From Ilyonectria destructans (lineage: Eukaryota > Ascomycota > Sordariomycetes > Hypocreales > Nectriaceae), in contig JAHEWK010000002.1 of assembly GCA_020740775.1 (NCBI GenBank), positions 434,001-498,000 of the forward strand: a DNA stretch of 64,000 nucleotides. Reading direction: 5' to 3'. A model generated the notes under the pieces. The model made no database searches. It was not told the DNA's origin and was given only the letters and a program-made list of their open reading frames with translations. Positions 24,048 through 35,100 of the stretch are shown here, in pieces. The first letter of the stretch is position 1, and every line of letters begins with the position of its first letter. The position numbers and the translations under genes were made by a program.

Positions 24048-27000
24048 TCAAGCGCTCTCCAAGTCGGGTAAAGTGCACCCTCCATCCTTAAATGTGTTCT
24101 GCCATTCCGCTGATTCATGAACACTAACATTTACGACCCAGAAGATGCTGACATCCAATGCAATGCTCACCTGCGCCCAACCTATGATAGTAGTCGTGTC
24201 CTTATGGTGTAAACATGTACCACCAAGCAACATCAACGTAGCTTCAATGCAGACATCTGCCTCTGCAACTAATAGGTCAACATGAGCTTTGACAACCGCC
24301 GTCGCACCGATTCCCCATGACTTCTGGCCTTTCGTGATGGTCTGCGTCTGAGAGTAATATGCTAAAGCGCCAAAAGGGCCGACTTCGAAGGCAACACCAA
24401 CGCCCACGCCAAGGTCGAGAGCGAGTGTGAGTCCGGTGTTTGTTGAGAGCCCAAGGTCAAAGCCCGCGACACCGAGTGCCATGGGGCCAAAGCCAGAATC
24501 TATCTTGATTGTGAGGTGCATTTTAAGCTTGAAAGTCGCAGCGGACAGGGTGCTCCGGGCGGACATGAAGAAGGAGAGGTCTTGGATGATTTTTCTCATG
24601 AGATTCTGTGTGATTGGGTCTTTGATCTTGGCCAGAAAATCATCGAGGCCCATCGATGTGCTGATCTCGAGAGACCACTCGTTGGTCATGGAGACTTTGA
24701 GGGGTGGGAGGACTCCAAGCGTGTCGAGAAAGGAGACAACCTTTTTGACATCTTGAAGAGCTTCACCAAAAATGTGTTCCGGATTGACGAGCTTAGTTAT
24801 CTCATCGGCTTTGCTGCTCAAGTCGCCAATGACTCGATTTACCTCTTTGCCCGTTTCGTTCTTGATTATGTTGCTAAAATTTGTAAGACTCATTGTTCGT
24901 GCTTGGTGGAGTGAGTCGATGAGAACGTTAAGGTGTGTGGCTCGTGTGCCATCTGGTAACAAATTACCCGCTGTTTGAACAATTGATGTCATGTTTTCAT
25001 CCTTCCCGAGCTCCCTTGGAATATCTGGCAGCTTTATGTTGTCAAGATTGAAAAGAAGATCGTTGCCATCAATGATGTGGAGAAGCTGGCTAGGGTCCGG
25101 AAGGTTTGCATCAAGACGTGGAATGGGAATGCAATTCTCGAAAACCGGAAAAATGCCAGTTGAAGTACCCAAAGCAAACGTGTCCGCGAGCACGAGCTGT
25201 TGGAGGCTCGTCAATCCTTTTTGAGAGAGGTCAGGGAATATCACCGGCTGTGGGAACATCAGACGATGAGAATCGGTGGCATGCACAATACCATATACCG
25301 TGTTCTTTGCAGAGGCTAAGAGATCACTGGGATCCGCAAAGCTGTAAGCATTCTGGAACGGTATCGTGGGAAGGTCGTAAGCTCCCTCACGGATCAACGG
25401 TACCCCCTTGATGCCATCCACTACCTGAGGTGCAATACCGTTCACAGTCTGGGTGAATGACCACTGACCACCTCCTGGTAAAGCTGGAGAGCCCCATGCG
25501 GCCATGGCGAACTGCGGCGGACTACTCTGGTCCTTTCTTGTTGCCCCGACACTGACGCTGGTCAGGCGCATCTTGAGGCCGGATTTAAAGACCTCGATAA
25601 CCACGTCGATAGCGCCACCTAGAGCAAATAACCCCAATTTCGAGGCATACTCTTCAGGGGACGGAAGCGCAATAGGATTTTCAACTCCAGAGTCAGCGGT
25701 CGAACTTGCTGGTGATCCAGCAGCGATGTAGCCAAGTTGATCTCGAGCTGGAACTTCTACAATACCACCGCCACTTTCAAGGTGGACAGTGCAATCAAAG
25801 TTCACCAATTTGTGTATAGGATCGTTTATTTCGCGAATGTTCGTAACGTTTGAGACTCCTTTGACAACGCCGGGATGCGTAACGATCGATATTGAGACGT
25901 CCTTTACCGAATAATCGTATTTGCCATCACTGGTCGCTTGCCATCCGCTGTCTCGACGAACCACAACTCCGCTGTTGGCCCTTTCAATAGTGATCGCTCG
26001 AACTACCCGAACAGCGTAGGGGAACAGGATGCTGTTCATCTCAACAACTTCTTTCGCTGTACGGCCTGTGATCACATCGAAATGTACTTTTGAGATACCA
26101 ATCTCATTTGGTGGTTTGGTCTCCCAATGACTGAAGAGTGACGCCCCAAAGCCGGAAAGGTCAATACGAGTGACGGGTACCTTATTCTGGAAATCTTTCT
26201 GGAAAGCAGCAAAAATCACGTCTGGGAGGACGGAAGAAATGGTGTTACTGCCATTGAGACCCATGGAAAGAGGGAGAGCGGCTCCTTCGAACGATGGGGA
26301 GGAAGTTGAGTCGGGATCTTGCAACCTCATTGAAATCTGATCCGAACCTGTTAATGCTGTTCCAGAGGAGCTGTGATGAGCGGCTGCCATTGTGGCTCCG
26401 AACACAGGCTGCACTTGCCTGACGACAGGCGGTAATGGAAGGAGAAATGATGAGGGAATCGCAGGGACCGTCTGAATCGATTGAACAACCGCCACGATTC
26501 CAAAAGGTAACGATAAGCGGGCCACTAACGGAATTGAAGGTGCATTATTATATTCATGTAGAACTCCATCGATCGCATCTCGAGGAGAAATGGGAATCAT
26601 TGTAACGGATCGGTTAGCGATTTCTGTTGCTGGGCCAGAATCCGGGAATGCCCAAACTTCGGGATCCGATCCAGCTAGGGATAGAGAATCCGCAGTGACT
26701 ACAGGCTCCCACTGTACTGCTGGAAGTGCAAAAATCCTTAAACTCGAAGCTCGCGTTTGAACAGAGAGGCCAGATATAGTGGTAGGGGCGTTCGGAGAGG
26801 AAAACGAGACTCCAAATTGAGAAACGTTGGTCGACAAATCTAACATGACCGGCCCGTCGAGTGGTATGATACCGTAGGACTCTTCAATTGCCAGAAGTTC
26901 CCTGCTTAGTACACGGGTTTGGGGGTGACCAAAAGAAACCCGGCTAAGAGAAGAAGATGGAAGAGAAAGATCAAGCGCTGACGGAGTCTCAATGTCCCAA

Positions 27001-28682
27001 AAGATGGTCATCTTCATCATCCCTATAATACCAGTGTCGATCGCAGGGCCCGGTGAATAGATGACGTTGGAAGTGTAAGGGTCGGGCAGGATTGGAAGAA
27101 CGTATCGCAAGGCTGCCGTGAGTGTCACCACGCCAGAATTCATAATTCCATCGACCAATGGCCCTGAAACAGCGAAGTGTGAAGGGTACTGGGTTTTGAA
27201 GAACAAGTTTTTGATTGAGTATGACAGCATGGCCGGATAGTTATCAGACTTTTCGCTGTCGCCGCTAATGGACAATGTTGGGTGTGGATTGAAGGGCTCG
27301 CTGATCAAGACAGAGAGGCATAGACCAGTAAATGGCACAAGAGTGTTGTTTGCTGTCCTAGGCCGATCTAAAGAAGCTTGAAGGGTGGAAATGAAACCCC
27401 ACGATTCGTTCCCGTTTGCCTGATAGACGTAGCGGAAGGGAAACGGTGCTGGGGTACGTAGATTTATAGCACTTTGCTTTCCCATAGTTTGCGGTTGCTC
27501 TGCAGTCTCTGCGTTTGCCTCTCTGTCGTTCAAAAGCACGATGTGGGATTTATTGGAAGAGGTTGCGGACATTCCGCTGATAGCGACCATGCTTGAATCA
27601 ACAACCAACACACTTTTATTGCAAGAAATGGGGCTGACTGGGGCTAGAGGAATCAATGAGAAGCCCGCGCCCAGAAATATCGTAAGACGGCCAACACCTG
27701 ATGCCTCGGGGAAATTTCTTGCAGGAAGAATTGCGGCTGGTAAGGCCCAAGCAGCTCCCTGAATTTGAGCGGACCCGTTAAGTTTTGTCAATTTCAAAGT
27801 GTTCATAGTGGCCGTGTACATCGCAGTATCTGCGGTAAGGGGGAAAAGGAGATTTGAAAAGGTCGAGTCATAGCCGCTTGGATGATCGAGATAAGTTAAT
27901 TTGACCGTGGTACCAAACGCGGAAAAGGAGCTATCCGCGACGGAATTCAATTTTGCGCCATTCGTATTGGAACGGAACACGAATGTAACATGTGAAGGCG
28001 TAGACACTGAAAAGCTAGACCCGTTGTTGGAAGCAGGCAGTTGCAGTTTCAAGACCAAGAGTGTTCCACCGGGGACGGCGAAGAACCGGAAATCGCCGCC
28101 GTCGACCCTCAGTCCAACGAAGCTATCGGATGGTGCAGACGCTGAAAATTGACTTGTTGGAATCCATACACTTCCGCCTCCGATAGATGCCACGGATGAT
28201 GTTGGTGGGTTGCGTATTAGCGGCATTGACAAATAAATATATGGGTCGGCATTGCCAAAGTTGAGAGCAGTGGTGTTGGTCGGGGTAAACACGTCAATCG
28301 CGATTGCTCGACCGAAACCGTCAATGAAGGGTCCATATGTTGAACTTGGAAGCTGACCAGCAGTAATAGAGTAGTCCTTTCGAGGGTCGGTGGAGATAGA
28401 GATTGCAAATTCGCGCCTCAAAGATCTCCATGTCCCTGTGGGTGGGATTGACGCCGGTCTCAAATATTCAAGAGACGAGGCGTCTTCAACTTCGGGAGGG
28501 TTGGTGATGTCAACAGCAGAAATCAGGCCGAATGACTTGACGTCTTGTGCGGCCAAAACAGACAAGCCAATTGCTTTTTGCGCAGCGATCAGCCCCTCCT
28601 GGGTGCTTGTAGGGGCGTTTACCGCCAATGCGAGATCCTGCGTTAGAGCTGAAACGAGAGGCAGGGCAGTATCCCAATCCAT
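24048..28682 (-). CDS. Giant intronless protein of unknown family (1544 aa)
   Basis: A single uninterrupted frame of 4635 bp starts at ATG 28682 (MDWDTALPLV); the seven codons before it start only with TTG. There is no signal peptide. I do not recognise a named family. Most of the chain is rich in Ser, Thr, Val and Pro with short hydrophobic strands, suggesting many beta-sandwich modules. Residues about 1250-1330 look helical (SLHQARTMSLTNFSNIIK, then ADEITKLV). Residues about 1390-1450 are Gly-rich and hydrophobic (LGLSTNTGLTLALDLGVGVGVAF). The tail ends with several Cys and a Trp-rich strand. No protease, kinase or glycosidase motif was seen. The lack of introns over 4.6 kb contrasts with local multi-exon genes. 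It is divergent from the GH24 gene and points away from the other giant gene. It may be a structural or binding protein acquired with them. Confidence 0.82.
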   Translation of the reverse strand: MDWDTALPLVSALTQDLALAVNAPTSTQEGLIAAQKAIGLSVLAAQDVKSFGLISAVDITNPPEVEDASSLEYLRPASIPPTGTWRSLRREFAISISTDPRKDYSITAGQLPSSTYGPFIDGFGRAIAIDVFTPTNTTALNFGNADPYIYLSMPLIRNPPTSSVASIGGGSVWIPTSQFSASAPSDSFVGLRVDGGDFRFFAVPGGTLLVLKLQLPASNNGSSFSVSTPSHVTFVFRSNTNGAKLNSVADSSFSAFGTTVKLTYLDHPSGYDSTFSNLLFPLTADTAMYTATMNTLKLTKLNGSAQIQGAAWALPAAILPARNFPEASGVGRLTIFLGAGFSLIPLAPVSPISCNKSVLVVDSSMVAISGMSATSSNKSHIVLLNDREANAETAEQPQTMGKQSAINLRTPAPFPFRYVYQANGNESWGFISTLQASLDRPRTANNTLVPFTGLCLSVLISEPFNPHPTLSISGDSEKSDNYPAMLSYSIKNLFFKTQYPSHFAVSGPLVDGIMNSGVVTLTAALRYVLPILPDPYTSNVIYSPGPAIDTGIIGMMKMTIFWDIETPSALDLSLPSSSLSRVSFGHPQTRVLSRELLAIEESYGIIPLDGPVMLDLSTNVSQFGVSFSSPNAPTTISGLSVQTRASSLRIFALPAVQWEPVVTADSLSLAGSDPEVWAFPDSGPATEIANRSVTMIPISPRDAIDGVLHEYNNAPSIPLVARLSLPFGIVAVVQSIQTVPAIPSSFLLPLPPVVRQVQPVFGATMAAAHHSSSGTALTGSDQISMRLQDPDSTSSPSFEGAALPLSMGLNGSNTISSVLPDVIFAAFQKDFQNKVPVTRIDLSGFGASLFSHWETKPPNEIGISKVHFDVITGRTAKEVVEMNSILFPYAVRVVRAITIERANSGVVVRRDSGWQATSDGKYDYSVKDVSISIVTHPGVVKGVSNVTNIREINDPIHKLVNFDCTVHLESGGGIVEVPARDQLGYIAAGSPASSTADSGVENPIALPSPEEYASKLGLFALGGAIDVVIEVFKSGLKMRLTSVSVGATRKDQSSPPQFAMAAWGSPALPGGGQWSFTQTVNGIAPQVVDGIKGVPLIREGAYDLPTIPFQNAYSFADPSDLLASAKNTVYGIVHATDSHRLMFPQPVIFPDLSQKGLTSLQQLVLADTFALGTSTGIFPVFENCIPIPRLDANLPDPSQLLHIIDGNDLLFNLDNIKLPDIPRELGKDENMTSIVQTAGNLLPDGTRATHLNVLIDSLHQARTMSLTNFSNIIKNETGKEVNRVIGDLSSKADEITKLVNPEHIFGEALQDVKKVVSFLDTLGVLPPLKVSMTNEWSLEISTSMGLDDFLAKIKDPITQNLMRKIIQDLSFFMSARSTLSAATFKLKMHLTIKIDSGFGPMALGVAGFDLGLSTNTGLTLALDLGVGVGVAFEVGPFGALAYYSQTQTITKGQKSWGIGATAVVKAHVDLLVAEADVCIEATLMLLGGTCLHHKDTTTIIGWAQVSIALDVSIFWVVNVSVHESAEWQNTFKDGGCTLPDLESA

Positions 28683-29796
28683 AGCTGGACATGTTTGAAG
28701 CAAAGATGGGTGAAATTACGGTGGTCAGATCATTTTCAGACCTTCTTTGATATTAACTCTGGCACCCTTATATCTCTGGGTAATGACAAAGTCACAGCAT
28801 GAAATGAAAAGTGGACGCTTGGAGCTCAGCTGGCCGAAATTCACAAAGTCCGTTAGACTGAGTTGGGGTGGGCTGAGGCATGGCGTCTGGCCTCCCCTCA
28901 CACGAATCAAATCTTGCCGAGGCAGCCTGGCGCAAATCCTGTCCTCGAATGCGCTTCGAGCACCAACTGAAGCCCTCCGAACCACCGCGCTGAGACCTCC
29001 CAGACCCTGCGGTGCGCGGGTTGTCAGGCGATTTGACTTTCAATTGCCTGACTGGACAGTGTGGAAAGGTAATGCGAAAACCTGAAGGCCTTATGACATG
29101 ATATCCACGTCAGATCCAACAGTCAGACAAGTAAGCGGCTTGCTAAGCTCAGAACCTCGCATGGAACCAAGTCTCGACCGCCGCCGTCCCCATTACATAG
29201 TTACCCTGAGAGGCTGTCAGACGGAGGGATCCGACCGGTAGATGAGGGAAATCCGGCGCCGGTCAAGGTCATCAACAACATAGTCAATCAATCAATCATA
29301 ACGACGTCATCAAGGTCGTAATTACCATTAATTTAATCAGCCTATTTTCGCCTTATCTGATTGTACATTTCGCTGTGCCAAAGGCCACCAACTCAGACCG
29401 TCAGACCCCACTTACGTCATGAGATTTGACAGAGGCTTTAGTTGGCGCACGGGCCAACTGTTATGTTGCAATTCACATGTGTTGGGTGGATAACTAAATT
29501 TAAGTGGGGGGGCCGGCTCGTCACGACGGCCTGAGTTCTCTAACTTAGACCTTGTATTAGAGGAAAGGAAAATAAAACAACTCGTATTCTACAAAGCCTC
29601 GTATTTATTAAAGTCTATCTAAAAAGCTAAAACTAAGAATAATAACCTGTATAGATAAAAATACCAACCAACCTAATTACACTTCCTTATTCCCCAATCA
29701 CTCAAATTAAACATTTTACCTTGATCTTTTCGCAGAATCTCGAAAAAGGATTTTTTTTTTTTTCAAAGGCAGCAAAGGCCTCTGCAACATTCCAAC
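28683..29796. promoter_or_regulatory. Divergent promoter region between giant gene and lysozyme
   Basis: About 1.1 kb separates the two divergent starts. No gene is recognised. A run of 14 T lies about 35-50 bp before the lysozyme start, which could exclude nucleosomes. Confidence 0.35.
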
Positions 29797-30623
29797 ATGC
29801 AACTATCTCATCAAGTCGTCTTGTCACCCCATACCATCTCTCAATTCTTTACCTCTTCGACAACAGATTGCACTCTACCCGCTCCATTCAGCGATGTCAC
29901 AGGAACATGCATATTGATTGACGACTGCCTCGGCTTCAAGACGCCAGGATTCTGTCCTGGTGCGTCGGATATTCAGGTTAGTGGACTACATTAAATGATA
30001 TCCACACACCTTATGGGAGAAAGAACCTGCTGACATGTGATCTTTATAGTGCTGCACAGATTCGTTTGCCCCTGACGCCGGCGACTCCACCGGTGACATT
30101 AGTGACCTCGGGCTCCAGCTGGTCAAAAGTTTCGAAGGATGGAGACCAGACTTCTACTGCGATCTTACCGGTCGACCGCCATCAAGCCCACGGTACTGTG
30201 GTCCAGGCGAGGGGACCCTAACGATTGGTTGGGGCCACGCGTGCCAGCCCGCCTCGGCTTGCAACTCAATCGACCCTCCACTCTCGACAGCTGAAGGAGA
30301 AAGCCTACTTAGGACAGACGTACAGACCCGCGTGTCTTGTGTCACTTCTGCCGTAACGGTTGACGTAAGCTCGCCTTCGCCCCTAGCTACCCGAGAATGC
30401 AACTAATATGCCGAAACAGCTGACGCAAAACCAACTCGACGCGCTGGTCTCATTCACATACAACGAGGGTTGTGGGGCCTTCAGAAGCGTGGCGGCAAAA
30501 CTCAACGCAGACGATTTCCAGGGTGCGACGGACAAAATGAAGGAGTATAACCGTGCAGGAGGTGCGGTGAGCCCGGTTGTAGTGAGAAGGAGGGCTATTG
30601 AAGTGAACATGTTTAATTCCTGA
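29797..30623 (+). CDS. GH24 lysozyme (phage T4-type muramidase) with N-terminal Cys-rich segment
   Basis: Three exons (29797-29976, 30050-30364, 30420-30623) give 232 aa. The introns are 73 and 55 bp. Residues 25-62 form a six-Cys segment (CTLP..TGTC..CLGF..GFCPGASDIQCC) that resembles the linker domain of secreted fungal lysozymes. The GH24 core starts near residue 78. Glu89 (VKSFEGWRPDFY) is the likely acid, Asp98 fits the T4 aspartate spacing of nine, and TLTIGWGHA carries the conserved threonine. LTQNQLDALVSFTYNEGCG is the conserved C-terminal helix. An insertion of about 14 residues lies between Asp98 and the Thr motif. It would cut bacterial peptidoglycan. The first 24 residues are only weakly hydrophobic, so the signal peptide is doubtful and an upstream exon may exist. 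Confidence 0.85.
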
Positions 30624-32159
30624 GCTCCGATCAGCAAGCTATGTAGACTGGGACTCCGCAACATAGTAGCACGCGTCATCTTACGTAGGGTTTATATGTA
30701 AATTATCCTAGGTTCCCTACTTGGTCCTAGAAAATGACTGGTCCATCTTATCCCTGAGACGTAAGTTTCCGATGCTCCGCATGGGTCTGCACTCGGTGTC
30801 GAAGCGCAACGTCCGACTTGTATACATTGGTTTCTCACGACGACTGAAGGATTTACGATGGAGAAAGAACGAGTGAATATTATTACTGAGCTAGCCGGTG
30901 AGCGGATTAGCACCATCAAGCCACTTGCTCCAAGGCCGGGATCTCCACAAGGCCAGCTTGCAACTGCAGCATTGCAATTTAGTTTTTGAGAAAACGATCT
31001 CATTTGCGACATATTGTGGAGTGCCCTATGTATCCAGCCTTCCTAATAGGCATCTTCTTTAAGTATCGAGCGTTCTTGGCGCCTGGATACTTTCAGATAT
31101 TTTATGACGTGGACCTGCTAGACGCAAAAGTAGTTATCTTAGTTCGAACGTCACATGCGAACCTTATGTTGGCGTATGAAGAAGAGCTGAAGGTTTTGTA
31201 AGATTATATCTACGTCAGACCTAGCGGTCTAGATTTCAAGGAACCTGACTGGCATGCGGGTAAAGGTTAAGCTAGAGCAAAAAATGAAATCTCGTGAAAT
31301 CATATCCGACGGCCACCTATACGAAAGCTCCCCAGCCCACCATCTTATTATACCCTCTCAAACTTAGTGGAAGACAAATTCACCACGAGATGTATTCTAT
31401 TTGAGAATCACCATTGTCTAAATATCCGCACTTGAGCGACGAGAGGTTAATCTGACCATAAATTTACGTAAACTGTTGCATCTAGTGGATGGAAATGATC
31501 ATGTGTGCGAGAAGCTCTTCCTATTCTTCCTATTCTTCCTATCTAAAAGAGGGTCTTTGGGTCAGTCTTATAGATGAAGAAACTGATGATGACCTCGGAT
31601 GACCTCGGACGGCCGAGAGGCTCCGGATCCTTCGGAGTCTTTGGCTTCAACTAGCTATTGATAAAATCAAGGAAAAGCTGGGCCTATGACTAGCTAGATG
31701 ATGAGGCCGGTGACGAGGCAAGTGGCGATGGACGCCTATGATGATAGAAGGAAAGCTTCACTTCCGTCATAACCGCAGAAATCCGATATCCCGATATCCT
31801 GATACATGTGACATAAACTTAGTGTTACCATTTCGATTGTTCAGCCGCAGCTGACCCTCCAAAAGGTTTTACTTTAACTGACGAGGAAAGATAGTGAATA
31901 CTGATGTCATTCTCAACAGCCACATTCTTCTTAAATACACCATTAGGAAATGTGGAAACTTTCCTGAAGGTTCTGCAATCTATCCTGTCCGGTTGGAAAT
32001 ATCTCCCGGTTTCAATGCAACTCAATCGATTCCGCTGCCCATCTATTCACCTAATGATCTTGTATGTCGGCCTCTTCTTCATTTCAAATTAATCTTGTTT
32101 CTTTTATCCACTTATCCACTGCATTGAAGGCTGCAAGCATACGCCCTGCTATACTCTCT
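30624..32159. other. Intergenic before second giant gene
   Basis: No gene is recognised. Short tandem CTATTCTTC units occur near 31517-31542, and a doubled GATGACCTCGG occurs near 31588-31607. An in-frame ATG at 32064 could extend the next gene by 32 codons. Confidence 0.4.
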
Positions 32160-35100
32160 ATGGATAACAATCTTACAAAATTGGTCGTGCTGCCATATCT
32201 GCAGAGCTGGGACGGGTCGCATCTATCGTTCCGTGTGCTCTTGGTTCCACGAGGTGACCCTTTTGCACCACTCATCCCTTCCCAGGGTCCAACTGACCCT
32301 GTATCTCCGAGCTTTGTGACGGCAAATCTGAAATTGGATGTTCATCTTTTATCTGGTCACGAGAGTCTACCCCAGCTTTCGAGCGGCGCAGTAATTACTA
32401 CTCTTGACTTTAATTCGACTCCCAATTCTGCAGCAATTCTCAACGGCCTTGTTGCACAGTTAGGCGATGCAGGATTGAGTATCGACCCTAATCCGCCAGA
32501 CGCGAGGTCGAGCGGCTCGTCTCCTATCAGAGTCCACAAGCACCTTCCTCTTTCGTATCAGCAATCAGTTGGATTTGTACCTGGGGGAGAGCTTTTCCAT
32601 ACTGATAAAACGTACTGGTGCTCCCTAAATGACACGAACACACCTTCCAAATATGTGCCATTGCCGCCAAAGAACCTGAAAGTCGCATGGGGAAGAATGA
32701 TAGCGGCCCTTCTGAGGAATCCCAAACTTGCAGAAGCTGCAGGGCTGATACGATCTGCCATGATCCCTATTAGTCTGGAAACTGTCAAGGATGGCGGATA
32801 TATCTTTCTCACCATCTCAACGACTAGCGATGCTGCAGCTTTAAGTCTGAAGACGTACGCAGCGAGAATTCCCATTGTCACCACTGCCAGGGACCTGTTC
32901 ACACCTGTATTCTTTCCCACATCGAGTACCCTGCCGTCTGACAACTATGGGCAGATTACCGCGGAAGCCGAAGAGTACGATGATGGATGGGCGAAAGCAG
33001 TGCACTGTACTCAACCCCGGCAGCTCGATCCTCTGAAGGAGGAAGACGACGGAACGCGACCACTGAAAGAGATGGGTATCCGTATCGGATGGGACGACGA
33101 ACAAGTCACTATCTGGATGGATCGGCAAATGGATCCTTCGAGTATCAATCTAGACACCCCACTTGGAGTTCAAGGATATCGAATTGATACTCAAGATAGC
33201 CAGACATCGACATGGCACTCTCTAGTGGTTGCAGAAGGGCCTTGTATTGTGAACAGAGTCTCCTACGGGCAATACGATGGCGTGAAGGATGAGCTCGGTG
33301 TTGAAGTCCATCCTACACAACAGATTGGCTCGGAACAGAAAGACCGATTCTGGCTTCCCATGTACTTCACGACGTGGTCTGGTCCATCACTTGTTACAGC
33401 AGACAAAGACCGTATGACTCTTCTGAGTGCCCCGGATAAAACATCCGCCGCCCGAGTCAAAGGAGTTGCTCCAACTATCGCTCTTACTTACGGGATGACC
33501 TACAAATTTCGAGTGCGGCTGAGGGATCATAGTGGTGCTGGTCCAACTATCGGTGGGGCCCCTAGGAACATAGGTCTCAGTCCTATTTCCACCGTTCCCT
33601 TTCGCCGTTGGATTCGTCCCCTTGCTCCAATTTTTGTTGATGCCATTCCTGTGCTTTTAGACACGCCTGGCTCCGAGAGTTTTCCAGCGAGCCTTGAGGT
33701 CAAGCGTCCTGTCCTGCACTATCCTGCTGCTGTTTGCACCGGGTATCCGAATGCGATGCAGAGACTTCTGGACAGTCTTGCGGCGGAGAATGGCAAGCCA
33801 CGAGAAGACCGACAAGAACCTTCCATGGCCGATCCTGATGTTGATCGTCTTGAGATCCAGGTGGAGATCGAGACCTTGACGCAGGATGTTATCGCTGTGG
33901 ATGGTACATACATGGTGCTGTATACCACTACTCGTCAAATGCCATCAGATATAGGTGATTCTGGTGTTGTTGAATTTTCGTGGCATTCGGTCCATAATGT
34001 CTTCGAACCGGTGGAATTGGCAGACGGGTGGGGTGCAGATGCTACTACGGGCCCAATAAAGCTCCCTACTGCGCGAACAATAAGGTTGCGTGTAGGTGCA
34101 TTGTGCAAGGAAGATCCTGAACTTGCCTATTTTGGCAACAATGACGTTCGACGAGGGCCGACAATTATCGTTGCTCTGAGGAAAAATTCGACCGCAGAAA
34201 CTGATCTACTCTTGGAAGAATCGCCCAGCAAAGCATTTAATGCATACTTTCTCCAGCCGGACCGACTAGATTCCTCCACCGTTGAGGCTGCGAGGAAGCC
34301 AGACGAAAGCCCTGCAGATATCACATCACGACTAGCCACTGCTATTGGCGTTCGCAACAGTGGAATGACATTGAGATCAGCGCCCGGAGAGAGAACGGTG
34401 TTTGCTTGTTCAGGATCAATTCGACACACAATCGGACCTGATGGGGCTAGCTTGTCGTTCACCTCTCAGGCAGACCTCGCTTTATACTGGATCATAGTGA
34501 TCCGACTGGCTCTTAATCGCGACTGGACTTGGAGCGGGCTTGCTTACAATGGCATATTCGTCGAACGAGATGGCAAAGAAGTTACCAGATTCTCTCCAAG
34601 CCACAACGTCAACGCGGATGCTCTTGCGGACCCGAAACCAAACCGAGGGAAAACAGATCTGATAATTTTTGACGCAATAGATCCCAAAACCAACGGAAAT
34701 TCCTCTCAAGAGCTTACCCCGTCCTACAAAATTACCACTACCCTTGTAGGAACGCCGACATCAGTAATCCCTTCAAAGGAATACACAATCCGGCTTCCGA
34801 TCACCACGCCACCAAGGCATACTCCCACTGTCGTCTCTGCTGGTATAGCGATGTCCTCATACAGCCCAAATTCTGACTATTCCACCACTTTACCCCGCGA
34901 TAAAACCCTCTGGCTCGAGTTCTCTTCCCCGATCATGGACCCTCGAACAACGTACTACTGCCGCGTCCTTCGCAACACGCCCGATCCTCTTCTGATCGAA
35001 CCATTTCCTATCACCCCCACAGCGACTGAGCCAACTCTTCCTGTCGACAATCCGGCAACGCTCCGGGTAGTCCGAGACCAATCAAATGACCACGCTGGGT

